NCBI RefSeq assembly: GCF_030272615.1
Contig: NC_081407.1
Coordinates: 102,221,897 to 102,285,896, forward strand
Source: Cryptomeria japonica
Taxonomy: Eukaryota > Streptophyta > Pinopsida > Cupressales > Cupressaceae
DNA: 64,000 nucleotides
Direction of reading: 5' to 3'
Shown: one piece after another, positions 12,877 through 24,500 of the stretch
How positions within the stretch are numbered: position 1 is the first letter of the stretch
Layout of the letters: every line of letters starts with the position of its first letter
The notes under the pieces: model-generated
Database searches by the model: none
What the model saw: only the letters and a program-made list of their open reading frames with translations
What the model was told of the DNA's origin: nothing
Position numbers and translations under genes: made by a program

Positions 12877-13218
12877 TTAAGTGCAGTAGTTCAACACTAC
12901 GGCATTACCCGTAAGCATGACCCAGAGGCACCATATATACCAAACGCTGCTAGTTTTGGTTTTCCAACTTCCTTTGCTTAGTTTTCTAACTACGAATAAC
13001 AAAAAATGAAAACGAAAATAATTGAAGTAACTACTTGAAGTGTAATTTGCATAACAATGACCATCACGAAACTTGCATAATAGTAATTGCATGAAAGATG
13101 TAATTATTCCATAAATAATTCGTAGGCTATGAACCGTTAATACAGCAATTAATCTATGAGAAATTTGCATGACGTAAGAAGATTTAACGAGTCCAAAATA
13201 ATGATTTAGTTTAAGCAT
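12877..13218 (-). other. 113-codon open frame inside the LTR, probably not a gene
   Basis: This frame and its near-identical copy in the other LTR (21,320-21,661) stay open for 113 codons. They have no recognisable domain and lie in the middle of LTR sequence with ordinary LTR composition. Conservation between the copies follows from LTR duplication, not selection. I list it so that it is not mistaken for a host gene. Confidence 0.35.
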
Positions 13219-13611
13219 TTGTATTAATGTAAGTTAATCTCTAAAGACCAATCAAGTGTCCCAATGATTCTTAATGGGTTGAGTAACTTAATTTTAAAAG
13301 AATATAGTCTACAATTTTAAAACTTACTAAGGATAATTTAATTACGAACTTGCTACATATTAGCCCAATTTTTTATTTTTTTTTCTAGGTCAAAATACGA
13401 TATCTTAAAGCTTACACTAAAAAAGAATTCATTATTTCCTAAATGCCATTTCTATCAACTAAAAAAAAATTTTAATTAAATAACCAATAGTAATTGACAT
13501 GGAGTATCAATGTATATATATTAAAAAAAAAAACCCCAATTTAAAATTTCAATTTACAAATTAGAAGGGAAAAGAAACTTTTAATGAAATAACTTATTTT
13601 ACTTAGGTAGT

Positions 13612-13785
13612 AAATAGGGTGCGGGGTGGGGACCACAGGTCCCATCACCCCTGCGGCCCTGCATGCGCAGGTCCGCAGAGATGAGGGGACCCGCGGGCCC
13701 CTCTGTACCCCTGCGACGGTTACAACGTAACGGACCTGCATGCCGATGCCCTTTGGCGTTAAACGCCATGCGTTACGGGGATTTT
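13612..13785 (-). promoter_or_regulatory. GC-rich palindromic block in 3' LTR
   Basis: A sharp GC-rich, CpG-containing island lies inside otherwise AT-rich LTR. It includes a perfect inverted repeat, tggcgtt-a-aacgcca, at 13,754-13,768, and several overlapping ggtccgc/gcgggcc-type palindromic pieces. The same block is in the other LTR at 22,056-22,218, palindrome at 22,197-22,211. A regulatory or structured-RNA role is inference. Confidence 0.45.
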
Positions 13786-13819
13786 TCTTAAGTTTGAATG
13801 ATTTCCTTTTTTTTTTTTG

Positions 13820-13868
<49 letters not shown>

Positions 13869-14225
13869 GTATATAAATATGTATGTTTTTATATATATTA
13901 TTATTTTTGATGCAGGAGTATTGTATTTTTAAATTATTGAAATCACTCAGAGAAGGGTAGATAACAGGTCTGATAGAAATAATAATAATAATTACAGATT
14001 AAATTTCAGGGACAAATACAATGAAGCAGTAACCAGAGAGGTTCTTCTTCTTCCTTTTTCTTTCATTTCTTTTGTTCTTCACACAGGGAGATCTATTCAC
14101 AAAGAAAGAGATAATTTATTTATATACACAGGGAAAATCTTTCACAAAAGGGGAAATGTTAAACGTATTTCTACAGAGGATTTAGAAAACCAGAAGATGA
14201 GAAATCTTAGAGAGGTTGATTACAG

Positions 14226-14840
14226 CAAGATCCTTTCGAATACACAGTTCAAACTTTAAATCAATAACCAGAGAAAGAATACATTTCAGACTTTTAAATC
14301 AATAAACTAGAGAAAAGAATACATTTCAGACTTAAATCAATAAACTAGAGAAAGGAATACATTCAGACTTTAAATCAATAACTAGAGAAAAGATTTTGGA
14401 GAAAGGAGATGAAGGTAGTTCTAAATTCAAACTTAATAAGATATTTTAACGATTTAATCTGCATGAATCTAATTCTTATCAAAATTTGAAATGAATGGAT
14501 CTAATTTTTATCAAAAAAAATCTGAAAACAATGAATCTAATTTTCATCAAATGACTCTAATCTCCTAAACCATTTAATCTACTTCTTATCAAAACTGAAA
14601 CTAATTTTTTTTATCAAGAATCTGAAACAAATGAATCTCATTCTCATCAACAATTAAATCTACTTCTTATCAAAACTGAAACTAAATATTTTTTTTTCAA
14701 GAATCTGAAACAAATGAATCTCATTCTCATCAACAATTTAATCTACTTCTTATCAAAAACTGAAACTAATTCTTATCAAAATCTGAAACAAATGAATCTC
14801 ATTCTCATCAAATGATTCTAATTTCCTAAATAATTTAATC
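14226..14840 (-). repeat. two tandem-repeat zones inside the LTR
   Basis: At about 14,250-14,400 a 38-40-bp unit (core 'aatcaataaactagagaaa') is repeated about four times. At about 14,440-14,840 a longer unit built on 'tctgaaacaaatgaatctc' and 'aatctacttcttatcaaaa' recurs three to four times with drift. The right LTR carries the same zones (about 22,690-23,270), so the expansion predates insertion. Confidence 0.8.
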
Positions 14841-15402
14841 AAATCTAATTTGCAACAAAATAAGATGCATGAAAACTAAATTTGAAAGAACCTGGGTGCT
14901 TGAAAATGGTGTAGAATCCTCTATGAATCTTCCTTGATCCTCCAAACTTGAAGAGAAGTCCTCCCAAACAAATCTTAGCTGAAAATGAAAATTGACTACA
15001 AAGGAAAATTTTACTTGCAGAAATTCTTATGGAATAGCCAACCACTCTTTTTGAAACTTGTACATCTTTTATATAAAAAAATTTCAAATTTCCACTACCT
15101 AATTTTTTAATTGAAAAAAAGAGATTCTCTCCCAATTTGGCCTTCATGCAAAATGATTAGACTTAGTGGGAGGAGTTACATGCAAGGTGGTGGAGAAGCC
15201 TCTAGAAGCTTCTTATTCCTCCTACAACATGTGCCTTAATTTGGGTGAGGAATTTTAAGTAAAAATATATATATATTTTCCATGTGTGTGTGTGATTTAT
15301 TATTTTTTTATTCCTTTACTATATTCATTCAATAGTTTATCCAAAAGAAATAAAATAGAGTTTTGTATTTAAATCAAAAGGTGATAAAGAAGGGTTGTGA
15401 CA

Positions 15403-15415
15403 TCCTCCTCCCCTT
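15403..15415 (-). other. polypurine tract
   Basis: On the element strand this reads AAGGGGAGGAGGA and abuts the 3' LTR start (TGTCACA). It would prime plus-strand DNA synthesis during reverse transcription. Confidence 0.9.
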
Positions 15416-15475
15416 AATCCATGCATCGTCCTGATGCACTTATTAAATGCATTCAAAAGAGTTCATAGTTCATGT

Positions 15476-16162
15476 TCAAAACAAAAAAGGTAACAACTGC
15501 TGCATCTCCTTAGTATCCTCCCACGTGGCATTCTTTTCGTCATACTGGTCCCATTGCACTTTGCACTGATCAACCTCTCTGTTGCGCAACTGGCACTGGC
15601 GCCTCTCCAAGATTCTGAATGGCTCTATCATTATTCCTCCCATTTCTTGGACCTGTAAAGCATCCCAATTCAAAATGTGTCTCTCATCAGGTACATACTT
15701 TTTAAGAAGAGATACATGGAAGACATCATGGATTCGGCTCAATTGGGGAGGTAAGGCCAACAGATAAGCAACTGGATTAATTCTTCCCAATATTTCAAAA
15801 GGTCCGACATAACGAGGTGCAAGCTTAGTCTTTTTCCCAAATCTTATGGAACTCTTGTGTGGCTTAACCCTTAGGAAGACTTTCTCTCCTACCTCAAACT
15901 CCCTTGGTGTTCTGTTTTTGTCTGCATAACTTTTCTGCCTATCTGAGGCTTCCTTCAATCTTTGCCTAATTTCCTTAGTTTTCCTTTCCATTTCTTTCAA
16001 CATATCTGGTCCAATAATCACTCTATCTTCAAGACTATCCCAACTCAAAGGTGTTCGACATGGTCTACCATACAGAGCTTCAAAAGGTGCCATTCCCAAA
16101 GATGTTTGATATGTATTATTGTAGGCAAACTCTACCAAAGGTAGGTACTCTTCTCATTTCCT
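15476..16162 (-). pseudogene. gypsy pol remainder: integrase C-terminus and chromodomain-like tail
   Basis: This continues in the same reading frame as the 16,163-20,101 ORF, after an in-frame TAG (16,163-16,165) and, two codons on, a TGA (16,154-16,156). The block 'LPLVEFAYNN' is standard gypsy integrase, so the break lies inside the integrase region. Numbering from the TTG at 16,138, a GPY/F-like segment 'RYVGPFEILGRI' lies at about residues 109-120. A chromodomain-like end follows at about 170-215 ('EPFRILERRQCQL', 'VKVQW'-like 'CKVQWDQYD', 'ATWED'), closing with 'LLPFLF'. Such tails are known to direct chromovirus integration to particular chromatin. With both stops the tail would not be made except by readthrough. 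Confidence 0.9.
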
Positions 16163-19100
16163 CTATTGGTCCATGCAGTACATGCGAAGCAGGTCTTCCA
16201 TAATCTGATTTGTCCTCTCTGTCTGAGCATCGGTTTTCGGATGGTATGCGGTGCTAAAATTTAGTTGAGTTCCTAGAGCTAATTGAAGAGTGGTCCAAAA
16301 CCTTGAAGTGAATCTTGCATCTCTGTCTGATATGATTTTCTCTGGTATTCCATGCAACCTAAATATCTCCTTAACAAAGCCTCTAGCCAAGGTGGGTGCA
16401 TCATCCGTCAGATTTCCTGGTATAAAGTGTGCCACCTTAGTGAGTTTGTCAACTACCACCATTATTGCATCATGCCTAGAAGGTGACATGGGTAACCCTT
16501 GTACAAAATCCATGCTAATAACTTGCCACTTATGTTGAGGTACATCATGCAATTGCAACAATCCAGCTGGGTGTCTATGTTCTGCCTTTACTCTTTGGCA
16601 CTCCAAATATTTAGCTACATATTTGACAATATTGCCCTTCAACCCTTGCCAAAAGTATAACTTCTTTAGATCTGCATAAAGCTTGTTAACTCCTGGGTGG
16701 CCTGAATAAGGGGCATTGTGAGCCTCCGACAAGACTACTTCCCTTAAGTTCCCTGAATTAGGAATATAGATTCTATTATTGTATCTGAGCAACCCATCTT
16801 CATCTAATGTATACCCTTCGACCCTAGGATCGGTCGGGTTGTGTCTTATAGTTAATTTGACTTGCTCATACCATGGGTCATGTCCTTGTTCATCCATTAC
16901 TTGCCTTTTGAAAGAGGTTTTGAATGTTGCTATAGTCATCAAGTGTCTCCTCCTACTTAAGGCATTTGCCACCCTATTTTCTTTTCCCTTAATATATCCA
17001 ATTTCAAAATCATATTCACTTAGAAACTCTAACCACCTTCTTTGTCTGGCATTTAAGTGAGGTTGGGTAAAGATGTATTTTAGTCCTTGGTTATCTGATT
17101 TTAGCTCAAAGGGCTTCCCTAGCAAGAAGTGTCTCCACTTTTGCAGGGCATACACAATTGCTGCCAATTCTAAGTCGTGGGGTGCATAATTGACTTCATG
17201 AGTCTTTAGCTTCCTAGATTCGTAAGCTACTACCCCTTCATCTTGGACAAGTACTCCTCCTAACCCTTCAATAGAAGCATCTGTTATGACTGTGAAGTGT
17301 CCATTTGGATCTGGTACCTTTAGAATGGGTGTTGAAGTTAGTTTTCCCTTCAAGATTTGAAATGCCTTATCACTTTGCTCGGTCCATACAAACCTTTTGC
17401 CCTTCATTTGCAACGAGGTGATGGGATTTGCTATCTTAGAGAATCCTTCCACAAACCTCCTATAGTAACCTGCTAGCCCCATAAAGCTTCTTACCTCTGA
17501 AACATTCTTAGGGATTGGCCATTCTACTATCGCCTTTATTTTATCTGGGTCGACTGCTATTCCTTCTTTTGATATTATATGCCCAAGATAGTGAATCTTT
17601 TCCTCAAAGAAGGCACATTTGGACAATTTCCCATATAACTTATGTTCTCTCAATCTTTGCAAAACAATTTGTAGGTGCACTAAATGTTCCTCTTCATTTC
17701 TAGAGTAAATCAATATGTCATCCAAAAATACCAAAACAAATTTATCCAAGTAGTCATGGAATACACTATTCATTAGGTTCATGAATGCAGCTGGGGCATT
17801 AGTTACACCAAAAGGAACTACTGTGAATTCATAATGTCCATACCTCGTCTTGAAAGCTGTCTTCGGAATGTCTTCTTCCTTAATTTTGAGTTGATGATAC
17901 CCTGACCGAAGATCTATCTTAGAGAAAACTGCCGCTCCTTTCATTTGGTCAAAAAGGTCCTCTATGCGAGGTAAGGGATACCTATTCTTTATGGTGACTT
18001 TGTTCAACATCCTATAGTCGATGCATAGTCTTAAGGTTCCATCCTTCTTCTTAACAAATAAGACTGGCGCTCCCCATGGTGATACACTTGGCCTTATTAA
18101 TCCCTTAGTTAAGAGTTCCTCTAATTGCATCTTGAGTTCTTGTAATTCGGTTGTGTTCATCCGATAAGGTGCCCTTGATACTGGTTTAGCTCCTGGGAGT
18201 ACTTCGATAGAAAAGTCAAACTTCCTCTTGGGGGGTAAACCGGGTAATTCTTCTGGAAAAACATCCTTAAACTCCTTTAAGAAAGGGGTATTTTCAAATG
18301 TTGGTGTATTTTCCTCCTTTCCTTCATCAATTTCAACCATAAAGATTTGTCCCCCTCTTCTCCTTTCCTTCTTTAATTGCATTGCTGAGATAGTTTCTAT
18401 ATTAATGGGTTTAAACTTTCCTTGGATTTTGACCCTTTTCCCCCCATCATCCAAACATTCAACAACTTTGTTATAACAATCTACATTAGCTTGATGGTCT
18501 GCTAACCAACTCATTCCCATAATTACATCATATAATCCTAGGGGTGCCACATAGAGATCCACCCTTGTTTCGAACTTAGGGAATTGTACGCTTGCCCTCG
18601 GTAAACACTTAGTTACTTCCCTAGTTGCCTTATCCCCATATTGAACCGTCCATGATGACTCCATTTGATTAACTTTTAATGCATATTTGTTCACTAATTC
18701 AGGTGAGATGAAACATTCAGATGATCCAGTGTCAATTAGAATTGATATTGGTTGTTCAAATAGTGTACCTGTAGTTTCCATGGGAACATTCTGGTATCTT
18801 CTTCTTTGGTTTCTAACCGCTGCATGAATCCTCTGTTGGGGCCCTTGTTGGGGTTGATTGGCCCTAATTTGTCCTTGCATCCTGGGGCACTCTCTAGCAA
18901 AATGGTTTTCCCCGCACATAAAGTATCCACCTGGAGGACCTCTCTTACCTTGATTTCTAGGGGGATCATTCCTTGTTTCATTTCCCCTGGGTGGATAAGT
19001 GATCCTGTTCTGCTGGTCATTCCTGTTATAGTTGCCCCTGTTATTATTGCCCCAGTTATTATTGCCCCTGTTATTATCATTTCCATTCCTCTGGTATTGA

Positions 19101-20101
19101 TTAGGCGGTGGCCTCCTTTCGGAAGAGTTATTCCTTTGACCCTTGTTGAAATTAGTGTTTCCATTGAATTCTTGCTTCCTTTTAAATGAGTGGTTCCCAT
19201 TATAGTTCCGTCCTACTAGTTTTTGAATCTTCCTCTCTTGCCTTAGGGACTTTTCAAGTACTTCATTCATATTTCTGGGTCCATGCATGTCAACCTCTGC
19301 CCCTATGTTGGTATTCAGCCCCAAAATGAATTTCCTTGCTTGGCCTTCTTCATCCTTTTGGTACATAGGCACATATTTAAGCAACTTGGCGAACTTATCC
19401 CAATATTGTTGAACGGATAGGGGCCCTTGACGTAGATTATGGAATTCTGTCACTTTCTCATCAAAGAACAATTGAGGGAGCCACCTATCTCGAAAATGGT
19501 GAACAAATTGATCCCATGTGATCGTATCCCTGTTATACCCATTTTGTTCCTTGGTGTTGGTCCACCAACTAGCCGCCTCCCCTGTGAGTTGATAGGAGCC
19601 CCATAAAGCCTTGGTTGTTCCGCTAAAATCTCTTAGCTCAAAATATTTTTCCATTTCATTTAGCCAATTCTCGGCCCCTTCACCAATCTGCCTCCCATCG
19701 AACTTAGGAGGGGTGATTTTCTTTAAGTCCTTGGAGAGTTCCAATATGTTATTTTCCTTTCCATTACCCATCACATTTCCTTGATTGCTACCAGGGTTTC
19801 CATTCTCGGTACCACTTCTGTTCTCATAGTCATTTTGCCTTTCTCTAAGGTCCTGCAGCGATTGTTCCAAGAAGTTGATTTTATCTCTTTGTTCGGTTAG
19901 GAGGTCGATTATAGCTTGGACCCCATCTCCGTTATTCCCTGGGTTCTGTCGAACCTCTTCATGATCTTCCTCATGGTTTCCTTCATGGTTTTCCTCATGG
20001 TTTTCCTCATGGATTTCCTCCCTTTGACTCCTAGTACATCTTCCATTACCCCTTCCTCTTCCTCTTCCTCTTCCTCTTCCTCTTCCTCTTCCTCTTGCCA
20101 T
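16163..20101 (-). CDS. gypsy Gag-protease-RT-RNase H-integrase polyprotein (truncated by stop)
   Basis: A 1,312-residue open frame starts at ATG 20,099-20,101, 136 bp after the primer-binding site. Residues 2-20 are an Arg-Gly repeat and 30-50 an acidic His-Glu repeat. Retrotransposon gag core is at about 130-290. A zinc-knuckle region has Y393, C396, H400 and C405: the first Cys is Tyr and the Cys-His spacing is three. The aspartic protease has DTG at 457-459. Reverse transcriptase spans about 640-840 with active site F-L-D-D at 792-795. RNase H has D941, E978 and D1003. Integrase follows: HHCC zinc site with H1128, H1135, Y1165 (Cys expected) and C1168, then D1198, D1259 and E1295, a D,D35E spacing. 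It ends at a TAG inside integrase. The protein would form virus-like particles, copy the RNA and integrate the DNA. Loss of two zinc Cys residues plus the stop argue against present activity. Confidence 0.95.
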   Translation of the reverse strand: MARGRGRGRGRGRGRGRGNGRCTRSQREEIHEENHEENHEGNHEEDHEEVRQNPGNNGDGVQAIIDLLTEQRDKINFLEQSLQDLRERQNDYENRSGTENGNPGSNQGNVMGNGKENNILELSKDLKKITPPKFDGRQIGEGAENWLNEMEKYFELRDFSGTTKALWGSYQLTGEAASWWTNTKEQNGYNRDTITWDQFVHHFRDRWLPQLFFDEKVTEFHNLRQGPLSVQQYWDKFAKLLKYVPMYQKDEEGQARKFILGLNTNIGAEVDMHGPRNMNEVLEKSLRQERKIQKLVGRNYNGNHSFKRKQEFNGNTNFNKGQRNNSSERRPPPNQYQRNGNDNNRGNNNWGNNNRGNYNRNDQQNRITYPPRGNETRNDPPRNQGKRGPPGGYFMCGENHFARECPRMQGQIRANQPQQGPQQRIHAAVRNQRRRYQNVPMETTGTLFEQPISILIDTGSSECFISPELVNKYALKVNQMESSWTVQYGDKATREVTKCLPRASVQFPKFETRVDLYVAPLGLYDVIMGMSWLADHQANVDCYNKVVECLDDGGKRVKIQGKFKPINIETISAMQLKKERRRGGQIFMVEIDEGKEENTPTFENTPFLKEFKDVFPEELPGLPPKRKFDFSIEVLPGAKPVSRAPYRMNTTELQELKMQLEELLTKGLIRPSVSPWGAPVLFVKKKDGTLRLCIDYRMLNKVTIKNRYPLPRIEDLFDQMKGAAVFSKIDLRSGYHQLKIKEEDIPKTAFKTRYGHYEFTVVPFGVTNAPAAFMNLMNSVFHDYLDKFVLVFLDDILIYSRNEEEHLVHLQIVLQRLREHKLYGKLSKCAFFEEKIHYLGHIISKEGIAVDPDKIKAIVEWPIPKNVSEVRSFMGLAGYYRRFVEGFSKIANPITSLQMKGKRFVWTEQSDKAFQILKGKLTSTPILKVPDPNGHFTVITDASIEGLGGVLVQDEGVVAYESRKLKTHEVNYAPHDLELAAIVYALQKWRHFLLGKPFELKSDNQGLKYIFTQPHLNARQRRWLEFLSEYDFEIGYIKGKENRVANALSRRRHLMTIATFKTSFKRQVMDEQGHDPWYEQVKLTIRHNPTDPRVEGYTLDEDGLLRYNNRIYIPNSGNLREVVLSEAHNAPYSGHPGVNKLYADLKKLYFWQGLKGNIVKYVAKYLECQRVKAEHRHPAGLLQLHDVPQHKWQVISMDFVQGLPMSPSRHDAIMVVVDKLTKVAHFIPGNLTDDAPTLARGFVKEIFRLHGIPEKIISDRDARFTSRFWTTLQLALGTQLNFSTAYHPKTDAQTERTNQIMEDLLRMYCMDQ

Positions 20102-20236
20102 TCTAGGTTTTACCTGAAAGTTAAATTATGTAGTTAGTTTTTTTTTTTTTGTAGAGTAAAATTAAATTTCTATTATTGTAAAACATTCCCTTAGTTGAAT
20201 AAATTGAAGTGAGCACAAGGCCTAGATTTGAACCTT
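20102..20236 (-). other. gypsy 5' untranslated leader
   Basis: A short AT-rich segment lies between the primer-binding site and the gag start codon. It contains a T-run at about 20,140-20,151 (plus strand). I see no upstream frame of note. Confidence 0.6.
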
Positions 20237-20249
20237 TGCTCTGATACCA
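20237..20249 (-). other. primer-binding site (tRNA-Met type)
   Basis: On the element strand this reads TGGTATCAGAGCA, two bases after the 5' LTR end. It is the classic plant site complementary to the 3' end of initiator tRNA-Met. Confidence 0.95.
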
Positions 20250-20251
20250 CA

Positions 20252-22261
20252 TGTAATAACCCACCAAAAATTGATTTCCACAAAATTGAGTATTATTTTT
20301 TTTTTTTTTTTCATTATGTTTTATTAAATTGCATACTCTGGGCATCCATCCACTTAGGATTAGGCATACATCCATTCGGGATGAGCTTCTAACCATACGG
20401 GTTAGGCAATTGTCCATACGGGACGTAATATTCCATCTATCCAATATGGGATAGGCATCTACCCATACAGGGTAGGCATCCATCCAAACAGGATAGGAGA
20501 TGCTCTGGCCAGAGACTTAGACTCATCGGGACCATTCGGGTCCTGAGTCACTCACTAAGTACTACACTCTTCTAACAAGAATGCACCGAGGTCGCCGTCC
20601 TTAGGAGTAATTAAAAATAATACAAGCTTGAATTCCGCCTCGGAATTTGGCTTAAAGCCTCGGGAAGTCAAGCGAATCCATACAGGATTCCTTCTGAGTA
20701 TGCATTGAATTAAATTGATTATCTTATCTTTCATTTAGGATTCTTACTCAACCAAGCCTAGACACCACCCACGAACGCCTGAGTACGAGGGACAACTCCG
20801 TCCCAAGACTGCCTACATACCCGCTTCGGCACGGGATCAAGGCGTAAAGTATGTAGTTCTATTTTCTAATCTACGGTTTGATGTAAACTGATTTGTGGGT
20901 ACGCAACCCTTTCTAGGGTCAGTGTCCCAGACAGTTTCTCTGCGGTTGCTACCCACGATGGTAGCGCTTAAGCAAAGGCTCAAAATGGCCTATTGCTTGT
21001 GGCCTAAACAAAATAACTAGACCCTAATACTTATCATGAGCGTCACCCAATTGCAATTCACCAATATCCCTTCGAGATGAATTAAATAAATAAAGAAAGT
21101 AAATTTCATGAGGGTATTTAACTTGACCATCCTTAAAAAGGGGTTTACTATGGTGTATCTCAACGGATGTGAAAATCATTTAAAAGTTATCTTATTAAAT
21201 TATCGATCCAAGAGGGATTACCCGCCCCTTGGATTTTAATCTTCCAAATGTCCCTTATTACTCCCCGACGATTTATAGGGACGATGCCACAAACGTCGTT
21301 AATGCAGCTTTATTAGGCATTAAGTGCAGTAGTTCAACACGACGGCATTACCCGTAAGCGTGACCCAGAGGCACCATATATACCAAACGCTGCTAGTTTT
21401 GGTTTTCCAACTTCCTTTGCTTAGTTTTCTAACTAGGAATAACAAAAAATGAAAACGAAAATAATTGAAGTAACTACTTGAAGTGTAATTTGCATAACAA
21501 TGACCATCACGAAACTTGCATAATAGTAATTGCATGAAAGATGTAATTATTCCATAAATAATTCGCAGGCTATGAACCATTAATAAAGCAATTAATCTAT
21601 GAGAAATTTGCATGACGTAAGAAGATTTAACGAGTCCAAAATAACGATTTAGTTTAAGCATTTGTATTAATGTAAGTTAATCTCTAAAGACCAATCAAGT
21701 GTCCCAATGATTCTTAATGGGTTGAGTAACTTAATTTTAAAAGAATATAGTCTACAATTTTAAAACTTACTAAGGATAATTTAATTACGAACTTGCTACA
21801 TATTAGCCCAATTTTTTATTTTTTTTTCTAGGTCGAAATACGATATCTTAAAGCTTACACTAAAAAAGAATTCATTATTTCCTAAATGCCATTTCTATCA
21901 ACTAAATTTTTTTTTTAATTAAATAACCAATAGTAATTGACATGGAGTATCAATGTATATATATTAAAAAAAAAAACCCCAATTTAAAATTTCAATTTAC
22001 AAATTAGAAGGGAAAAGAAACTTTTAATGAAATAACCTATTTTACTTAGGTAGTAAATAGGATGCGGGGTGGGGACCACGGGTCCCATCACCCCTGCGGC
22101 CCTGCATGCGTAGGTCCGTAGAGATGAGGGGACCTGCGGGCCCCTCCGTACCCCTGCGACGGTTACAACGTAACCGACCTGCATGCCGACGCCCTTTGGC
22201 GTTAAACGCCATGCGTTACAGGGATTTTTCTTAAGTTTGAATGATTTCCTTTTTTTTTTTG

Positions 22262-22312
<51 letters not shown>

Positions 22313-23847
22313 GTATATAAATATGTATGTTTTTATATATATTATTATTTTTGATGCAGGAGTATTGTATTTTTAAATTATTGAAATCACTCAGAGAAGG
22401 GTAGATAACAGGTCTGATAGAAATAATAATAATAATTACAGATTAAATTTCAGGGACAAATACAATGAAGTAGTAACCAGAGAGGTTCTTCTTCTTCCTT
22501 TTTCTTTCATTTCTTTTGTTCTTCACACAGGGAGATCTATTCACAGAGAAAGAGATAATTTATTTATATACACAGGGAAAATCTTTCACAAAAGGGGAAA
22601 TGTTAAACGTATTTCTACAGAGGATTTAGAAAACCAGAAGATGAGAAATCTTAGAGAGGTTGATTACAGCAAGATCCTTTGGAATACACAGTTTAGACTT
22701 TAAATCAATAACCAGAGAAAGAATACATTTCAGACTTTTAAATCAATAAACTAGAGAAAAGAATACATTTCAGACTTAAATCAATAAACTAGAGAAAGGA
22801 ATACATTCAGACTTTAAATCAATAACTAGAGAAAAGATTTTGGAGAAAGGAGATGAAGGTAGTTCTAAATTCAAACTTAATAAGATATTTTAACGATTTA
22901 ATCTGGATGGATCTAATTCTTATCAAAATTTGAAATGAATGGATCTAATTTTTATCAAAAAAAATCTGAAAACAATGAATCTAATTTTCATCAAATGACT
23001 CTAATCTCCTAAACCATTTAATCTACTTCTTATCAAAACTGAAACTAATTTTTTTATCAAGAATCTGAAACAAATGAATCTCATTCTCATCAACAATTAA
23101 ATCTACTTCTTATCAAAACTGAAACTAAATATTTTTTTTTCAAGAATCTGAAACAAATGAATCTCATTCTCATCAACAATTTAATCTACTTCTTATCAAA
23201 AATTGAAACTAATTCTTATCAAAATCTGAAACAAATGAATCTCATTCTCATCAAATGATTCTAATTTCCTAAATAATTTAATCAAATCTAATTTGCAACA
23301 AAATAAGATGCATGAGAACTAAATTTGAAAGAACCTGGGTGCTTGAAAATGGTGTAGAATCCTCTATGAATCTTCCTTGATCCTCCAAACTTGAAGAGAA
23401 GTCCTCCCAAACAAATCTTAGCTGAAAATGAAAATTGACTACAAAGGAAAATTTTACTTGCAGAAATTCTTATGGAATAGCCAACCACTCTTTTTGAAAC
23501 TTGTACATCTTTTATATAAAAAAATTTCAAATTTCCACTACCTAATTTTTTAATTGAAAAAAAGAGATTCTCTCCCAATTTGGCCTTCATGCAAAATGAT
23601 TAGACTTAGTGGGAGGAGTTACATGCAAGGTGGTGGAGAAGCCTCTAGAAGCTTCTTATTCCTCCTACAACATGTGCCTTAATTTGGGTGAGGAATTTTA
23701 AATAAAAATATATATATATATTTTCCATGTGTGTGTGTGATTTATTATTTTTTTATTCCTTTACTATATTCATTCAATAGTTTATCCAAAAGAAATAAAA
23801 TAGAGTTTTGTATTTAAATCAAAAGGTGATAAAGAAGGGTTGTGACA
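20252..23847 (-). repeat. 5' LTR of the gypsy element (3,596 bp)
   Basis: TG...CA bounded and co-linear with 11,821-15,402. As the upstream LTR of a minus-strand element it should carry the active promoter. Its GC-rich block is at 22,056-22,218 and its TA microsatellite at about 22,267-22,312. A 113-codon frame (21,320-21,661) and a 100-codon frame (23,288-23,590) lie within it; neither shows a domain. Confidence 0.95.
23509..23518 (-). promoter_or_regulatory. possible TATA box of the 5' LTR
   Basis: Minus strand TATATAAAAG lies about 330 bp into the LTR, conserved in the other LTR at 15,066-15,075. Position and sequence fit a Pol II TATA box. No start site can be seen, and AT-rich DNA makes chance matches common. 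Confidence 0.3.
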
Positions 23848-23852
23848 TTTAT
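23848..23852. repeat. target-site duplication of the gypsy element (right)
   Basis: TTTAT directly follows the right LTR and matches 11,816-11,820. Confidence 0.9.
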
Positions 23853-24500
23853 AATAAAGCTCAAGTGCATTTTGTCGTATGATTTATGTGGCATGCTATA
23901 AGAGATTATTATTTTTTATGTACAATGCACCTCTTATGCACTTTAATTTATGACTGCATCACATCTTTATTAATCAATTTCAATAAAATTTGTTTGTAAT
24001 GGACTACTCAATCATGTTTGACAATCAAAACATGATTAATGAGTGAGAATTGTTTCAGTGCATTAATCATTTATAATATGATTATTTTTTACTTTGAAGA
24101 CTAAGGAGAACATACTTAACACACCCATGTAGTTGGTCAAATTTAAATAGAAATATGGGTGACATGTAGAAAAGAAATGTGATGGATCTTGAATATGACA
24201 TTTCTTTATTTTAAATAAAAAAGGCTGTGAAAATAATATTTTAAAGTTATTGAATAATAGAAATTTGACATTTCTTTATTTAGAATAAAATTTAATAGTT
24301 ATTAAATTTTTAAATGTTCAAATTAATAATTGAAAGTGATATAAACATTTTGTGTTGGTTAAAAAAATATTTTTTTACATATTCTTGTTTTATAGATGAA
24401 AAATAGTAATATTTATAGAAATATCCCATTATTTGTGTAGATGTTCTTTTAGATCCACTGTTTAATTCAATTTTTATCTTTCTATAATAATAATTTTTCC
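23853..24500. mobile_element. inverted-repeat element, copy B (partial)
   Basis: Blocks 'gtttgacaatcaa', 'aatagaaatatg', 'aagaaatgtgat', 'acatttctttatttt' and 'aataattgaaagtgatataaac' match the right half of copies A (about 4,150-4,530) and D (about 52,960-53,030 and 54,420-54,650) in order. The terminal block with 'agaagtcatctta' is missing, so the copy is truncated near 24,500. Its other side lies next to the gypsy insertion. Confidence 0.5.

Larger units (their letters stand above)
11821..15402 (-). repeat. 3' LTR of the gypsy element (3,582 bp)
   Basis: Starts tgtaataacc at 11,821 and ends gggttgtgaca at 15,402; in element orientation it reads TGTCACAACC...GGTTATTACA. It aligns along its whole length with 20,252-23,847. 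By eye it differs through scattered substitutions and a 12-bp indel (near 12,491 versus 20,925-20,937). It contains a GC-rich block at 13,612-13,785, a TA microsatellite at about 13,827-13,868 and two tandem-repeat zones at 14,226-14,840. The open frames inside it are not credible genes. Confidence 0.95.
11821..23847 (-). mobile_element. complete 12.0-kb Ty3/gypsy chromovirus, minus strand
   Basis: Two LTRs of 3,582 and 3,596 bp, each TG...CA bounded, flank a 4.85-kb interior. The interior has a tRNA-Met-type primer-binding site, a single gag-pol frame and a polypurine tract in the order expected for a minus-strand element. A 5-bp TTTAT duplication flanks the whole. Domain order is Gag, protease, reverse transcriptase, RNase H, integrase and a C-terminal chromodomain-like module, which is Ty3/gypsy of the chromovirus branch. 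Very long LTRs suggest the Tekay/Del group, by inference. Two in-frame stops and altered zinc-binding residues indicate it is not autonomous now. The LTRs differ by a few percent by eye, so insertion was not very recent. It landed in DNA that already held LINE and inverted-repeat relics. Confidence 0.95.

Noticed and set aside
13827-13868. TA repeat in the LTR as an origin or promoter
   Set aside because: Simple microsatellite, length differs between LTRs; no supporting context.
18736-19200. 154-codon minus and 127-codon plus frames within gag
   Set aside because: Out-of-phase shadows of the Asn/Gly/Arg-rich gag region of the gypsy polyprotein.
23288-23590. 100-codon frame repeated at 14,845-15,147
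   Set aside because: Located in both LTRs with no domain; its duplication is explained by the LTRs.
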